NCBI RefSeq assembly: GCF_004681125.1 | Contig: NZ_SIHO01000002.1 | Location: forward strand, 846,563 to 910,562 | Direction: 5' to 3' | DNA length: 64,000 nucleotides | DNA from: Glacieibacterium arshaanense | Lineage (GTDB): Bacteria > Pseudomonadota > Alphaproteobacteria > Sphingomonadales > Sphingomonadaceae | In this document: one piece after another, positions 43,080 through 51,750 of the stretch | Layout of the letters: every line of letters begins with the position of its first letter | How positions within the stretch are numbered: the first letter of the stretch is position 1 | Notes under the pieces: model-generated | What the model was told of the DNA's origin: nothing | Seen by the model: the letters and a program-made list of their open reading frames with translations, nothing else | Database searches by the model: none | Position numbers and translations under genes: made by a program

Positions 43080-44246
43080 ATGCGGAAATTTGCTGTAGCG
43101 CTGGCACTTGCCACGACTGCACTCGCTGGTCCGGCATTAGCTCATGACAAGGCTTGGTATGCCGGTCTTGATGCTGGTGCGATGATCGTCAATGCAACTA
43201 ACTTCGACTTGACCAACGCGGCCGGCACCTTCACCGCCGTCAATGGCATGCGGAACACCTACGAAGTCGGCTATGACGTCGATGGCGTCGTCGGCTATGA
43301 CTTTGGCGCAATCCGCACCGAATTCGAACTTGGCTATCGCAACTCGAACGTTCAGTCGATTGGTGTTCGCGGCGTGATCCCGGCGATCCAGTTGCCTTAC
43401 GCAGGCATCGGCGTCCCGCCGACGGGTAACTACGAAGCTGCCGATGGCAACGCTGAGGTTCTGTCGTTCATGCTGAACGGCATGGTCGACTTCGGTGGCC
43501 ATGAAGACTTCGGTTGGAGCGGTTTCGCTGGCGCCGGTGTCGGTATCGCGCAGGTCAAGAACTCGGGCCTGGTGCTGGTCAAGTATGGCGCGCACTATCT
43601 CGATGACAGCGACACCGGCATTGCTTGGCAGCTGCTGGCTGGTATCCGCAAGTCGGTCACCAAGCACGTCGATATCTCGCTGAAGTATCGCTACTTCAAC
43701 GCGCCGAACGTGCAGACTTACAGCACCAATGGCGTGTTGTTCGAAAACAATTTCGTCAGCAACAGCCTGCTGATTGGCTTCACCTACAACTTCTACGAAG
43801 AAGCCGCTCCGCCGCCGCCGCCGCCGCCGCCTCCGCCGCCGCCTCCGCCCCCGTGCCCGCCGGCTGCTGTGACTCCTGGACCGTTCCTCGTCTTCTTCGA
43901 TTGGGATAAGTCGATCGTCACGCCGGAAGCACAGGCAATCCTCGATCGCGCCGCTGAGCAGTTCGCTGCAACGGGCCAGACCAGTGTTGCTCTCGCCGGT
44001 TACACCGATACTTCGGGTACCGCCGACTACAACCTGCGTCTCTCGCAGCGTCGTGCTGACGCGGTGAAGGCCTACATGGCGACCAAGGGCGTTCCTGAAA
44101 GCGCAATGACCGCGCAGGGCTTCGGTGAAACGAACCTGCTCGTTCAGACCGCCGATGGTGTCCGCGAACCGCAGAACCGTCGTGTCGAGATCACCTTCAG
44201 CGGTGCTCCGGCGCCGGTGTCGAACGGCCCCTGCACGCCGCAGTAA
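43080..44246 (+). CDS. ompA: OmpA family outer membrane protein
   Basis: A 388-residue outer-membrane protein linking membrane and peptidoglycan. A signal peptide (about 1-22) is followed by an eight-strand-type beta-barrel domain (about 25-235). A run of fifteen prolines follows the barrel (AAPPPP...), then the OmpA C-terminal peptidoglycan-binding domain, with FFDWDKSIVTPEA near residue 275 and SQRRADAVKAYM near 325. A terminator follows at 44274. Its codon use looks less GC-biased than neighbours, consistent with strong expression. Confidence 0.9.
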   Translation: MRKFAVALALATTALAGPALAHDKAWYAGLDAGAMIVNATNFDLTNAAGTFTAVNGMRNTYEVGYDVDGVVGYDFGAIRTEFELGYRNSNVQSIGVRGVIPAIQLPYAGIGVPPTGNYEAADGNAEVLSFMLNGMVDFGGHEDFGWSGFAGAGVGIAQVKNSGLVLVKYGAHYLDDSDTGIAWQLLAGIRKSVTKHVDISLKYRYFNAPNVQTYSTNGVLFENNFVSNSLLIGFTYNFYEEAAPPPPPPPPPPPPPPPCPPAAVTPGPFLVFFDWDKSIVTPEAQAILDRAAEQFAATGQTSVALAGYTDTSGTADYNLRLSQRRADAVKAYMATKGVPESAMTAQGFGETNLLVQTADGVREPQNRRVEITFSGAPAPVSNGPCTPQ

Positions 44247-44273
44247 TCCGGCCGACATTCGGTTGAAAAATTC

Positions 44274-44305
44274 GGGGCTGCTCGCAAGAGCAGCCCCGTT
44301 TTTTT
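44274..44305 (+). terminator. Intrinsic terminator of ompA
   Basis: A perfect 10-bp stem (GGGGCTGCTC at 44274-44283 with GAGCAGCCCC at 44288-44297), a GCAA loop and a run of seven T after one G. A textbook Rho-independent terminator 27 bases after the ompA stop codon. Confidence 0.92.
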
Positions 44306-44563
44306 GTGCCAGCTGTTGTTGGACTGGCAATGCAGCTACGTGCCTTGCGCAAGTGGCGTTGGAATCTCAGCGCAGCTTTCCAACCCGTTGATCGACTGAA
44401 AATGGTCGGTATATCGATAAGCTCGACGCAGTCGCGCCGTGTGTCGAGTTCCAGGGGATCTAGGTAGAGCGCAAATAGCCGATTACTGCCGCTCGCTCCT
44501 AGCGCGGCGTAGCGATGAAAGAGCTATAGCGGCAAAGGCCGGAAATGCGCCGCCGGCTGCGCC

Positions 44564-45217
44564 TTAAGCGCCGAATTCAGGCAGCGGGCGTGGCGCGATG
44601 TCGACGATAATCAACGACTTCGGCAGGCCAACGCCGGGTTCTAGCGATGCCCGAATTTCCGGATTCAGACGAAGCGCAGCCTTGCCAAACCCTCCCTTGG
44701 GGAGCGACAGGATTTCACGGCCGACGATCCCGGCTTCTTCGCAAAATGGTATCTGTGCGTCGATTGTCGAAAAGCTGTTGTATGTCTTGGTGGTGTATTG
44801 GTCGAAACTGGTCTGGGCCTTTGCGCCATCATAGCGCTTGAAGTGATCCAGCATTGTCAGCCGCGCTTGATTCAATTCCTCCGAATGATGACGCAGGATG
44901 TCGTTGTACGTCTTCACTGTAGCCAGGAAGGGCAGGAATTGACACTGGAGCGCTGCAATATTGAGCGCAGCCCGGATATTCCAGACAGCGTTGGCTTCGG
45001 CCTCGGCAGCTGTGGTTTGACGCAATTTGACAGCCTGGGGTGCCGACGGACCGCGCTTGGTCGCAACGACAGGGTCTGCTGCCGGCGCTGCGGCTGCCGC
45101 GACCGGCTTGGGCTTCGTGGCCGTGGGCTTGCTGTTCTTGGTCGCGGCCGCGCCAGCACCACTCATCAGCAGTGCAGTCAACGCCGCAGTCGCCATAAGT
45201 ACGCCCGAAGTTTTCAT
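44564..45217 (-). CDS. Hypothetical exported protein
   Basis: A 217-residue exported protein of unknown function. A signal peptide (about 1-24, with SGAGAAA) leads into a Lys/Pro/Ala-rich linker and a mostly helical domain (about 65-175) with cysteines in LQCQFLPF and IPFCEEAG that could form a disulfide. The start is the ATG at 45217, with GAGG upstream; a GTG one codon earlier is in frame. No known domain is visible. Confidence 0.65.
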   Translation of the reverse strand: MKTSGVLMATAALTALLMSGAGAAATKNSKPTATKPKPVAAAAAPAADPVVATKRGPSAPQAVKLRQTTAAEAEANAVWNIRAALNIAALQCQFLPFLATVKTYNDILRHHSEELNQARLTMLDHFKRYDGAKAQTSFDQYTTKTYNSFSTIDAQIPFCEEAGIVGREILSLPKGGFGKAALRLNPEIRASLEPGVGLPKSLIIVDIAPRPLPEFGA

Positions 45218-45384
45218 CACATTGCCTCGTCAGAAGGTCGGCCAACATTGGGGCTCTGATAGCGCCAGCCCTTGCAAACCTGTTTTCTACAAGCCGCGCG
45301 TGCAGGTCAATGCTGCGATTGGGCCGCCATCAGCCCCGCCGGCATATTCATGGGCCGAATTGGCGCAAAACAAGTGCAACGGAC

Positions 45385-45415
45385 AAAAAAAGGGCCGCCA
45401 TTGCTGGCGGCCCTT
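45385..45415 (-). terminator. Intrinsic terminator of the Ala-rich lipoprotein gene
   Basis: On the minus strand, a 9-bp stem (45392-45400 with 45405-45413, GGGCCGCCA) with a four-base loop is followed by seven T (plus-strand A at 45385-45391). It is 27 bases beyond the stop codon of the minus-strand lipoprotein gene at 45442. A clear Rho-independent terminator. Confidence 0.9.
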
Positions 45416-45441
45416 TCCGATAATCAAGGACTAACCGTTGA

Positions 45442-45750
45442 TTACTTGGCAGCCGGTGCAGCTGCGTCGGCAGCCGGTGCAGCAGCGGTAGCAGCATCAG
45501 CAGCGGTCGTCGCGGTAGCGGCAGCGTCGGTCGCGGTTGCAGCAGCATCGGTCGCCGTTGCAGCGGCAGCAGCAGCGTCGGTAGCAGCCGTGTCGGTTGC
45601 CGGAGCGGCAGCCATGGCGTCAGCGGCCGGAGCTTCGGTCGTCGTTGCGGTGGTGGTGGTTTCGGTCTTCTTCTCGCCGCATGCGACGACAAGCAGTGCA
45701 ACGCCAGCAACGAGCGTAACAGTCTTCAGCTTCTGTGCGAAATCACTCAT
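45442..45750 (-). CDS. Ala/Thr-rich small lipoprotein
   Basis: A 102-residue lipoprotein. Signal peptide with lipobox VVACG (Cys at residue 24), then KKTETTTT and a low-complexity Ala/Thr/Asp tail. At the DNA level the tail includes two 21-bp units (45521-45541, 45542-45562) that differ at two bases and encode the heptad ATATDAA. The GGGAG ribosome binding site and strong terminator suggest abundant expression, as for structural lipoproteins such as Lpp, although no homology is claimed. Function unknown. Confidence 0.72.
   Translation of the reverse strand: MSDFAQKLKTVTLVAGVALLVVACGEKKTETTTTATTTEAPAADAMAAAPATDTAATDAAAAAATATDAAATATDAAATATTAADAATAAAPAADAAAPAAK
45521..45562 (-). repeat. Two 21-bp tandem units in the lipoprotein gene
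   Basis: Two adjacent 21-bp units differ at only two positions and encode ATATDAA twice within the Ala/Thr-rich tail. Looser copies flank them. Such units can expand or contract by slippage. Confidence 0.75.
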
Positions 45751-45895
45751 GATAGTCTCCCAATAGTCCTGAGCAAGATACCTGCGGTTTCGGTTCAGCC
45801 CTTATCCCCTAACCAAGGTAGACATTAAACGTAAACGTGATGCGCCTCAAGGGGCATTGCTGCAGTGCCAAAATTTGCCAGCAAGGGTGACATTT

Positions 45896-46558
45896 TCACG
45901 ACACCAAGGCCGCAAGAAAACTTGGAAACGTCGCTTTGAGCGCCGCATCTATGTCACCCATCGCGGTATTCTGGCCCAATGCGCGCAGACTTGTGACCCC
46001 GTGGTCGGCAATGCCGCACGGCACGATGCCGCCAAAGTGCGTCAGGTCGGGATCGACGTTGATGGCTGCCCCGTGCAGCGTGACCCAACGCCGCACCCGC
46101 ACGCCGATGGCTGCAACCTTCTCTTCGCCGCGCGCTGTGTCCACCCACACACCGACACGCCCCGGCGCGACCTTTGCCGCAACGTCGAACTTTGCCAGCA
46201 CGCGGATGATCCAGCGTTCGAGCTGCGTGACGAAGCAACGCACATCACGCCCGCGGCGTTCGAGGTCGAGCATCACATAGACAACGCGTTGGCCCGGGCC
46301 ATGGTAGGTGTATTGGCCACCGCGCCCAGCGACATACACCGGGAACCGCGCGGGGTCGATCAAGTCATCGGCTTTGGCGCTAGTGCCGGCGGTATAAACC
46401 GGCGGATGCTCGACCAGCCAGATGCGTTCGCGGGCGGTGCCCGCGCGGATGTCGTCGGCACGCACCTGCATGAACGCCAGCGCGGCCGCATAGTCGGTCA
46501 GCCCGGGCTCGACACGCCACTCGACGCCGTCAATTTCGATACCCGGGCTGTGCGTCAT
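45896..46558 (-). CDS. lipB: Lipoyl(octanoyl) transferase LipB
   Basis: LipB moves octanoyl from ACP to the lipoyl domains of E2 and GcvH. The 220-residue protein has the family motifs [19 protein letters not shown] near residue 80, [19 protein letters not shown] near 145 with the catalytic Lys, and FGGIVPCGI near 180 with the catalytic Cys. The ATG at 46558 is 14 bases downstream of the GMC oxidoreductase stop; the in-frame start at 46603 overlaps that gene and is less likely. Confidence 0.9.
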   Translation of the reverse strand: MTHSPGIEIDGVEWRVEPGLTDYAAALAFMQVRADDIRAGTARERIWLVEHPPVYTAGTSAKADDLIDPARFPVYVAGRGGQYTYHGPGQRVVYVMLDLERRGRDVRCFVTQLERWIIRVLAKFDVAAKVAPGRVGVWVDTARGEEKVAAIGVRVRRWVTLHGAAINVDPDLTHFGGIVPCGIADHGVTSLRALGQNTAMGDIDAALKATFPSFLAALVS

Positions 46559-46571
46559 GGCATCACCGTGG

Positions 46572-48194
46572 TCACGCCGCCTTAGCTTGCGCTCGCGCTG
46601 CAAGGATCAGATCGCTGGCCTTTTCGGCGATCATGATCGTCGGTGCGTTGGTGTTGCCCGATACCAGATACGGCATGACGCTGGCATCGACGACGCGCAG
46701 CCCGCTGACCCCGCGCACGCGCAAATCGCCGTCGAGCACAGCATCGGCATCGGCGCCCATGCGGCAGGTGCCGACTGGGTGGTAGATCGTCTCGCCCCAG
46801 TGGCGGATGGCCTCGACGAGCGTTTCGCGCGTCGCTGCGGCCGCCGGACCGGGCCAGACTTCCTCGCCACGGAAGGGCGCAAACGCTGCACTGGCACCGA
46901 TGCGCCGCGCGATCTCGACGCCCTTGACGATCGTGTCGACATCTTCGGGCGCCGACAGATAGTTGGCATCAATCAACGGCGCCGCCAGCGGATCGCTCGA
47001 CGCCAGCCGGATCGTGCCGCGACTTTCGGGGCGAACCTGGCAGACGTGGATCTGGTAGCCGTGCTGCGGCCCCATCTTCTCGCGGCCGTGCGGCGCGCCG
47101 ACCAGGGGCATGAAATGCATCTGGATATCCGGCGCGGCGAGCCCTTCACGCGTCGACACGAAAGCGCCCGCCGGTGTCGGGATGTAGCTCGCCGGGCCGG
47201 TCTTGGCGAAGAACCATTTCCCCAACGCCGCCGCCTGGGTGAAAATAGAGCGGGTACCGTTGAGCGTCACCGGCTGCGTGCAATGCCATTGCACTTGCAC
47301 GTCGAGATGGTCCTGCAGGTTGCTGCCGACATCGGGGCTGTCATGCACGACATCGATGCCCACCGACTTCAGGTGCGCCGCCGGTCCGACGCCCGACAGC
47401 ATCAAAATCTGCGGCGAATTGATCGCGCCGCCGCACAGGATCGTCTCGGCAGCGGTCACCTCGATGCGCTTGCCGTCCTTGACATAAGCGACGCCGGTGG
47501 CGCGCTTGCCCTCGAACGTCACGCGTTCGACCTGGACATCGGTGCGGACTTCAAGGTTGGGGCGGCCCATGACCGGCGTCAGATAGCCGCGCGCCGCCGA
47601 CCAGCGGCTGCCGTTCTTGATCGTCGAATCATAGATGCCGGCGCCTTCGAACTGCGGTCCGTTGAAATCATCGGTGTGCGGAATGCCGGCCTGCTGTGCC
47701 GCATCGAGGAACACGCTGATCAGGTCGTTGGGCAGCGCGCGCTTTTCGGTGTGCAGCGGGCCACCTTTGCCGTGGAACTCATCGGCACCGCGTTCGCTGT
47801 CCTCGCTGCGCCGGAAATACGGCAGCACATCGGCCCAGCCCCAGCCGGTCAGGCCGAGTTGCGCCCATCGATCATAATCGCTGCTGTGACCGCGTATATA
47901 GACCATGCCGTTGATCGACGACGAGCCGCCGACAACCTTGCCGCGCGGCCAATACATCTGGCGCCCGCCCATCGTCGGCTGCGGCACCGTCCAATAGCCC
48001 CAGTTGAGCGGGCTCTTGTTGTCGGGCGGCAGGATGGTCGCGATGCCGCCGGGCATGTTGACCATCGTCTTGTTGTCTTTGCCGCCGGCTTCGAGCAGCA
48101 GCACGCGGTTCTTCGGGTCGGCCGAAAGCCGGTTGGCGAGCACGCACCCGGCAGATCCTGCACCGACAATGATGAAATCGAACGCGTCACGCAT
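46572..48194 (-). CDS. GMC family FAD oxidoreductase
   Basis: A 540-residue flavoprotein dehydrogenase of the glucose-methanol-choline family (choline or alcohol dehydrogenase type). The FAD motif [18 protein letters not shown] is at the N-terminus, [14 protein letters not shown] near residue 90, and the C-terminal active-site region has HPVGTCRMG near residue 470 and [14 protein letters not shown] near 516. The natural substrate cannot be assigned. lipB follows 14 bases after it on the same strand, so they may share a transcript. Confidence 0.87.
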   Translation of the reverse strand: MRDAFDFIIVGAGSAGCVLANRLSADPKNRVLLLEAGGKDNKTMVNMPGGIATILPPDNKSPLNWGYWTVPQPTMGGRQMYWPRGKVVGGSSSINGMVYIRGHSSDYDRWAQLGLTGWGWADVLPYFRRSEDSERGADEFHGKGGPLHTEKRALPNDLISVFLDAAQQAGIPHTDDFNGPQFEGAGIYDSTIKNGSRWSAARGYLTPVMGRPNLEVRTDVQVERVTFEGKRATGVAYVKDGKRIEVTAAETILCGGAINSPQILMLSGVGPAAHLKSVGIDVVHDSPDVGSNLQDHLDVQVQWHCTQPVTLNGTRSIFTQAAALGKWFFAKTGPASYIPTPAGAFVSTREGLAAPDIQMHFMPLVGAPHGREKMGPQHGYQIHVCQVRPESRGTIRLASSDPLAAPLIDANYLSAPEDVDTIVKGVEIARRIGASAAFAPFRGEEVWPGPAAAATRETLVEAIRHWGETIYHPVGTCRMGADADAVLDGDLRVRGVSGLRVVDASVMPYLVSGNTNAPTIMIAEKASDLILAARAQAKAA

Positions 48195-48334
48195 GCTGCC
48201 ACTCCCAAGGCTGATTTGAGCGCAGCTTTAATGCATTGGCCGCGCAGGGCAATACGGACATGGGCAATACGGGCAAATGCGTGTTTGTGCCGCGGCCCCT
48301 TCACATTCGGGCGCGACGCTGCCACATCAGCGCG

Positions 48335-49213
48335 ATGAGCACCGCCGATGACCTTGTTGCCAACGCGCCCTATGGCCGCATCGAGCAACTGACCCCGCTG
48401 ATCCGGCGCGTGCTGGCGAAGAACCCGTCGCCGTTCACCTATATCGGCACCGGCACCTATATCATCGGCGGCGGCGACACCGTCGCGGTGATCGATCCCG
48501 GCCCTGCCGAGCCCGCGCACGTCGCTGCACTGATCGACGCGGTCGCGGGAAAAACCGTCAGCCATATCGCCATCACCCACACGCACATGGACCATTCGCC
48601 CGCCGCACCGGCGCTGGCGGCCGCCACGGGCGCGCGCATTGTCGGCTGCATGCCGCTGGTGCTCAGCGACGATGGCCCGCGCGCCGATGCCGGATTTGAT
48701 GCGACCTACGCCCCCGATGCGGTGATGGCCGATGGCGACAGCATTTCCGGACCCGACTGGACGCTGACTGCGCTGCACACGCCGGGCCACACCTCGAACC
48801 ATTTGTGTTTCGCGCTGGCGCAGGAGAAGGCGTTGTTCACCGGCGACCATGTCATGGGCTGGTCGACAACGGTGGTGGCGCCGCCCGACGGCGACATGGC
48901 GGCGTATATGGCGAGCCTCAAGCTGCTGCTCGACCGTGACGACGCGATTTACTACCCGACGCACGGCGACCCGGTCACTGATCCGCAGCGCTTCGCGCGC
49001 GGGCTCATCACCCACCGCAAGCAGCGTGAAAACCAGATCATGAAGCTGCTCGGCGAAGCGCCGCAGTCGATCCCGGCAATGGTCGCCGTCATGTACGCAA
49101 TGGTGGACAAAAAGCTCCACCCTGCTGCCGGTCGCTCGGTGCTGGCGCATCTGATCGATCTCGAAACGCGCGGCGTCGTCGTGCGCGACGGCGAAGTCTG
49201 GCGACTGGCATGA
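48335..49213 (+). CDS. MBL fold metallo-hydrolase
   Basis: A 292-residue metallo-beta-lactamase-fold hydrolase. The metal motif THTHMDHSPAA lies near residue 88, followed by HTPGHTSNH and a FTGDHVMG motif; the C-terminal part is a small winged-helix domain, giving the BLACT-type architecture. It resembles LACTB2-like nucleases or glyoxalase II relatives; the substrate is unknown. The ATG at 48335 is chosen over the upstream in-frame start. The next gene overlaps its stop as ATGA. Confidence 0.84.
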   Translation: MSTADDLVANAPYGRIEQLTPLIRRVLAKNPSPFTYIGTGTYIIGGGDTVAVIDPGPAEPAHVAALIDAVAGKTVSHIAITHTHMDHSPAAPALAAATGARIVGCMPLVLSDDGPRADAGFDATYAPDAVMADGDSISGPDWTLTALHTPGHTSNHLCFALAQEKALFTGDHVMGWSTTVVAPPDGDMAAYMASLKLLLDRDDAIYYPTHGDPVTDPQRFARGLITHRKQRENQIMKLLGEAPQSIPAMVAVMYAMVDKKLHPAAGRSVLAHLIDLETRGVVVRDGEVWRLA

Positions 49214-49854
49214 GGGGCGGGACGCTCCTCGTCGGCGTTGTCGCGCTCGGGCTGGGCATCGCCTATGGCCCGCAGCTCATCGAGAAGCTGCCGGCGCCGG
49301 TCAGCGGCTTCCTGACACGGCTCGGCGGCGACGAGGATGTCGTCGCGACGCTGGTGACCTCGGTTCACAAGATGAACGACCTCAGCGTTTTCGGCGCGCA
49401 GCTCTATTCGATCGTCAAGACGCCGCACGAAGGTCTGATCGATGCGCTCGACACCACGACCTGGGTCATCGTGCCGGGGTCGGTGCGCTATGTCGTCAAT
49501 CTGTCGACGCTGGATCGTGGCAATTTCAACTGGGATGCGAAGACGCGGACGCTCGTCGTCGTCGTCCCCGATCCGGTGCCGACCGAGGCCAATATCGATG
49601 GCGCCCGCGCCCGCGTGCTGGTCGACGGTGTCGATCTGGCGACCGGCGATGAACGCGAACGCATCCTGCAAAAGAGCCTCGCCGTGGCGCGCGACGATAT
49701 CGGCCGCAAGGCGCGCGAGGCGTTCTTTATGGGCTCGGCACGCGAAGCCGGCCGCGCTGCGTTGCAGGGGAATTTCGCCGCGCCGCTGGTTGCCGCCGGC
49801 CTCAATCCCAACGTTACCGTTCGCTTCCGAAGCGAAGCATTGCTGAAAGGCTAG
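49210..49854 (+). CDS. DUF4230 domain protein
   Basis: A 214-residue protein with one N-terminal membrane segment (GTLLVGVVALGLGIAYG) and a DUF4230 domain that includes LSVFGAQLYSIVKT near residue 57 and WVIVPGSVRYVVNLS near 84. The function is unknown; it is predicted to be membrane-anchored with the domain in the periplasm. It overlaps the MBL hydrolase gene by four bases and precedes nadA by three bases, a compact operon. Confidence 0.78.
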   Translation: MRGGTLLVGVVALGLGIAYGPQLIEKLPAPVSGFLTRLGGDEDVVATLVTSVHKMNDLSVFGAQLYSIVKTPHEGLIDALDTTTWVIVPGSVRYVVNLSTLDRGNFNWDAKTRTLVVVVPDPVPTEANIDGARARVLVDGVDLATGDERERILQKSLAVARDDIGRKAREAFFMGSAREAGRAALQGNFAAPLVAAGLNPNVTVRFRSEALLKG

Positions 49855-49857
49855 ACC

Positions 49858-50856
49858 ATGGACGCGCGCCTGAACCCGCTTGGCCGCGGTGCCCTTGACG
49901 GCATCGACCTGCACGCCGAAATCGCCCGGCTGCGCAAGGAGAAGAACGCCGTCATACTGGCGCATTATTATCAGGACCCGGTGTTGCAGGACCTTGCCGA
50001 TTTCGTCGGCGACAGCCTCGACCTCAGCCGCAAGGCTGCTGCCACCGACGCCGATGTCATTGCGTTCTGCGGCGTGCGCTTCATGGCCGAAGTCGCGAAG
50101 ATCCTGTCGCCGCAAAAGATCGTCGTGCTGCCCGACATGAAGGCCGGGTGCAGCCTCGAGGATTCGTGTCCCCCCGACGAATTCGGTGCGTTCCGTGCCG
50201 CTCACCCCGATCACATCAGCCTGACCTACATCAACTGCTCGGCGGCGGTGAAGGCGCATTCGGACATCATCGTCACCTCGTCATCGGCCGAACGCATCAT
50301 CAACCAGCTGCCGCGCGACCAGAAAATCCTGTTCGCCCCCGACAAGCATCTGGGTGCCTGGCTCAACCGCAAGACCGGCCGCGACATGCTGCTGTGGGAC
50401 GGCAGCTGCATCGTTCACGAGCGTTTTTCGGTCACCGAATTGCTCAAATTGAAGGCGCTCAACCCGGCGGCACCGGTGCTTGCGCACCCCGAATGCCCGG
50501 CACCGATCCTCGAACTCGCCGACTATATCGGCGCGACGAGCGGCATCCTCGACTATGCGCTCAAGTCGCCCGAACAGACGCTGATCGTCGCCACCGAGCC
50601 CAACATCATCCACCAGATGCAGTTGAAGGCGCCGCACAAGACCTTCATCGGCGCTCCGGGTGCCGACGGCAATTGCAGCTGCAATACCTGCCCGTTCATG
50701 GCGCTCAACACGCTCGAGAAGCTTTACCTGTGCCTGCGTGACCTCAAACCCGAAATCGTCGTGCCCGAGGCCATCCGCCTGCGCGCCAAGGTGCCGCTCG
50801 ACCGCATGCTCGAAATGGCGGCCAACGCGTCGCCGGTGGCGGTGAAAGGTGACTGA
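49858..50856 (+). CDS. nadA: Quinolinate synthase
   Basis: NadA condenses iminoaspartate with dihydroxyacetone phosphate to give quinolinate in NAD synthesis, using a [4Fe-4S] cluster. The 332-residue protein has the [18 protein letters not shown]-terminal motif, [13 protein letters not shown] near residue 63, CSLEDSCP near 99 and CSCNTCPFM near 277, providing the cluster cysteines. The nadB gene is not in the window; nadC overlaps its 3' end by eight bases. Confidence 0.93.
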   Translation: MDARLNPLGRGALDGIDLHAEIARLRKEKNAVILAHYYQDPVLQDLADFVGDSLDLSRKAAATDADVIAFCGVRFMAEVAKILSPQKIVVLPDMKAGCSLEDSCPPDEFGAFRAAHPDHISLTYINCSAAVKAHSDIIVTSSSAERIINQLPRDQKILFAPDKHLGAWLNRKTGRDMLLWDGSCIVHERFSVTELLKLKALNPAAPVLAHPECPAPILELADYIGATSGILDYALKSPEQTLIVATEPNIIHQMQLKAPHKTFIGAPGADGNCSCNTCPFMALNTLEKLYLCLRDLKPEIVVPEAIRLRAKVPLDRMLEMAANASPVAVKGD

Positions 50857-51694
50857 ACCGTTCGCCCTCGCCGGCTTCGACCTTGATGCCTTCATCCAGT
50901 CGACGCTCGCCGAAGACCTCGGCACCGGCGGTGACCGCACCTCCGCCGCGGTCATTCCCGCCGACGCGCAACTCCATGCCGTGATGGCGAGCCGCGACGA
51001 AGTCGTCGTGGCGGGCCTGCCGCTGGCGCTCGCCTTCATCCGCGCGCTCGATCCCGATGCGCATTTCGAAGTCGTCGCGCATGACGGCGATCATCTGCCC
51101 GCCGGCAGCGCCTTGCTGCGCATCAGCGCCAACGCCCGCGCGCTGCTCACCGCCGAACGCTCGGCGCTCAACACCGTCCAGCATCTCACCGGCATCGCGA
51201 CGCTGACGCGGGCCTATGTCGACGCCATTCACGGCACCGGTGCGATCCTGCTCGACACGCGCAAGACGCTGCCGGGGCTGCGGGTGCTCGAAAAATACGC
51301 GACGCGCATGGGCGGCGCTACCAACCACCGGATGCGCCTTGATGACGGTGTGATGATCAAGGATAACCACATTGCCGTCGCAGGCGGTGTCGAGGCTGCA
51401 GTGCGCGCCGCCAAAGCCGCGGGGCTGCACGACATCGTGGTCGAAGTCGATTCGCTGGACCAGATTCCGCCCGCACTGGCTGCTGGCGCCGACCGCCTGC
51501 TGCTCGATAACATGGGGCCGCCAATGCTGCGCGAGGCCGTCGCGCTGATCGCCGGGCGCGTGCCGACCGAAGCTTCGGGTGGCGTCAACCTCAACACCAT
51601 CCGCGCCATCGCCGAAACCGGGGTCACCTACATCAGCGTCGGCCGCATCACGCAGAGCGCACCCGCCGCCGATATCGGGCTCGATTTCGCTTAA
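50849..51694 (+). CDS. nadC: Nicotinate-nucleotide diphosphorylase
   Basis: NadC converts quinolinate and PRPP to nicotinate mononucleotide. The 281-residue protein has the family motif [13 protein letters not shown] near residue 132, a following [15 protein letters not shown] near 160, and a C-terminal barrel end [17 protein letters not shown] near 240. The GTG start at 50849 overlaps nadA by eight bases, so the two are translationally coupled. Confidence 0.93.
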   Translation: MTEPFALAGFDLDAFIQSTLAEDLGTGGDRTSAAVIPADAQLHAVMASRDEVVVAGLPLALAFIRALDPDAHFEVVAHDGDHLPAGSALLRISANARALLTAERSALNTVQHLTGIATLTRAYVDAIHGTGAILLDTRKTLPGLRVLEKYATRMGGATNHRMRLDDGVMIKDNHIAVAGGVEAAVRAAKAAGLHDIVVEVDSLDQIPPALAAGADRLLLDNMGPPMLREAVALIAGRVPTEASGGVNLNTIRAIAETGVTYISVGRITQSAPAADIGLDFA

Positions 51695-51750
51695 GATGCT
51701 GCGGCATTGCGGGGCGCGACAAGTGCCGCGACAGCCGCTAGAACCGCGTC

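Noticed and set aside
46557-48338. 593-residue plus-strand frame antisense to the GMC oxidoreductase
   Set aside because: Artefact of codon bias; the sense strand encodes an intact FAD enzyme.
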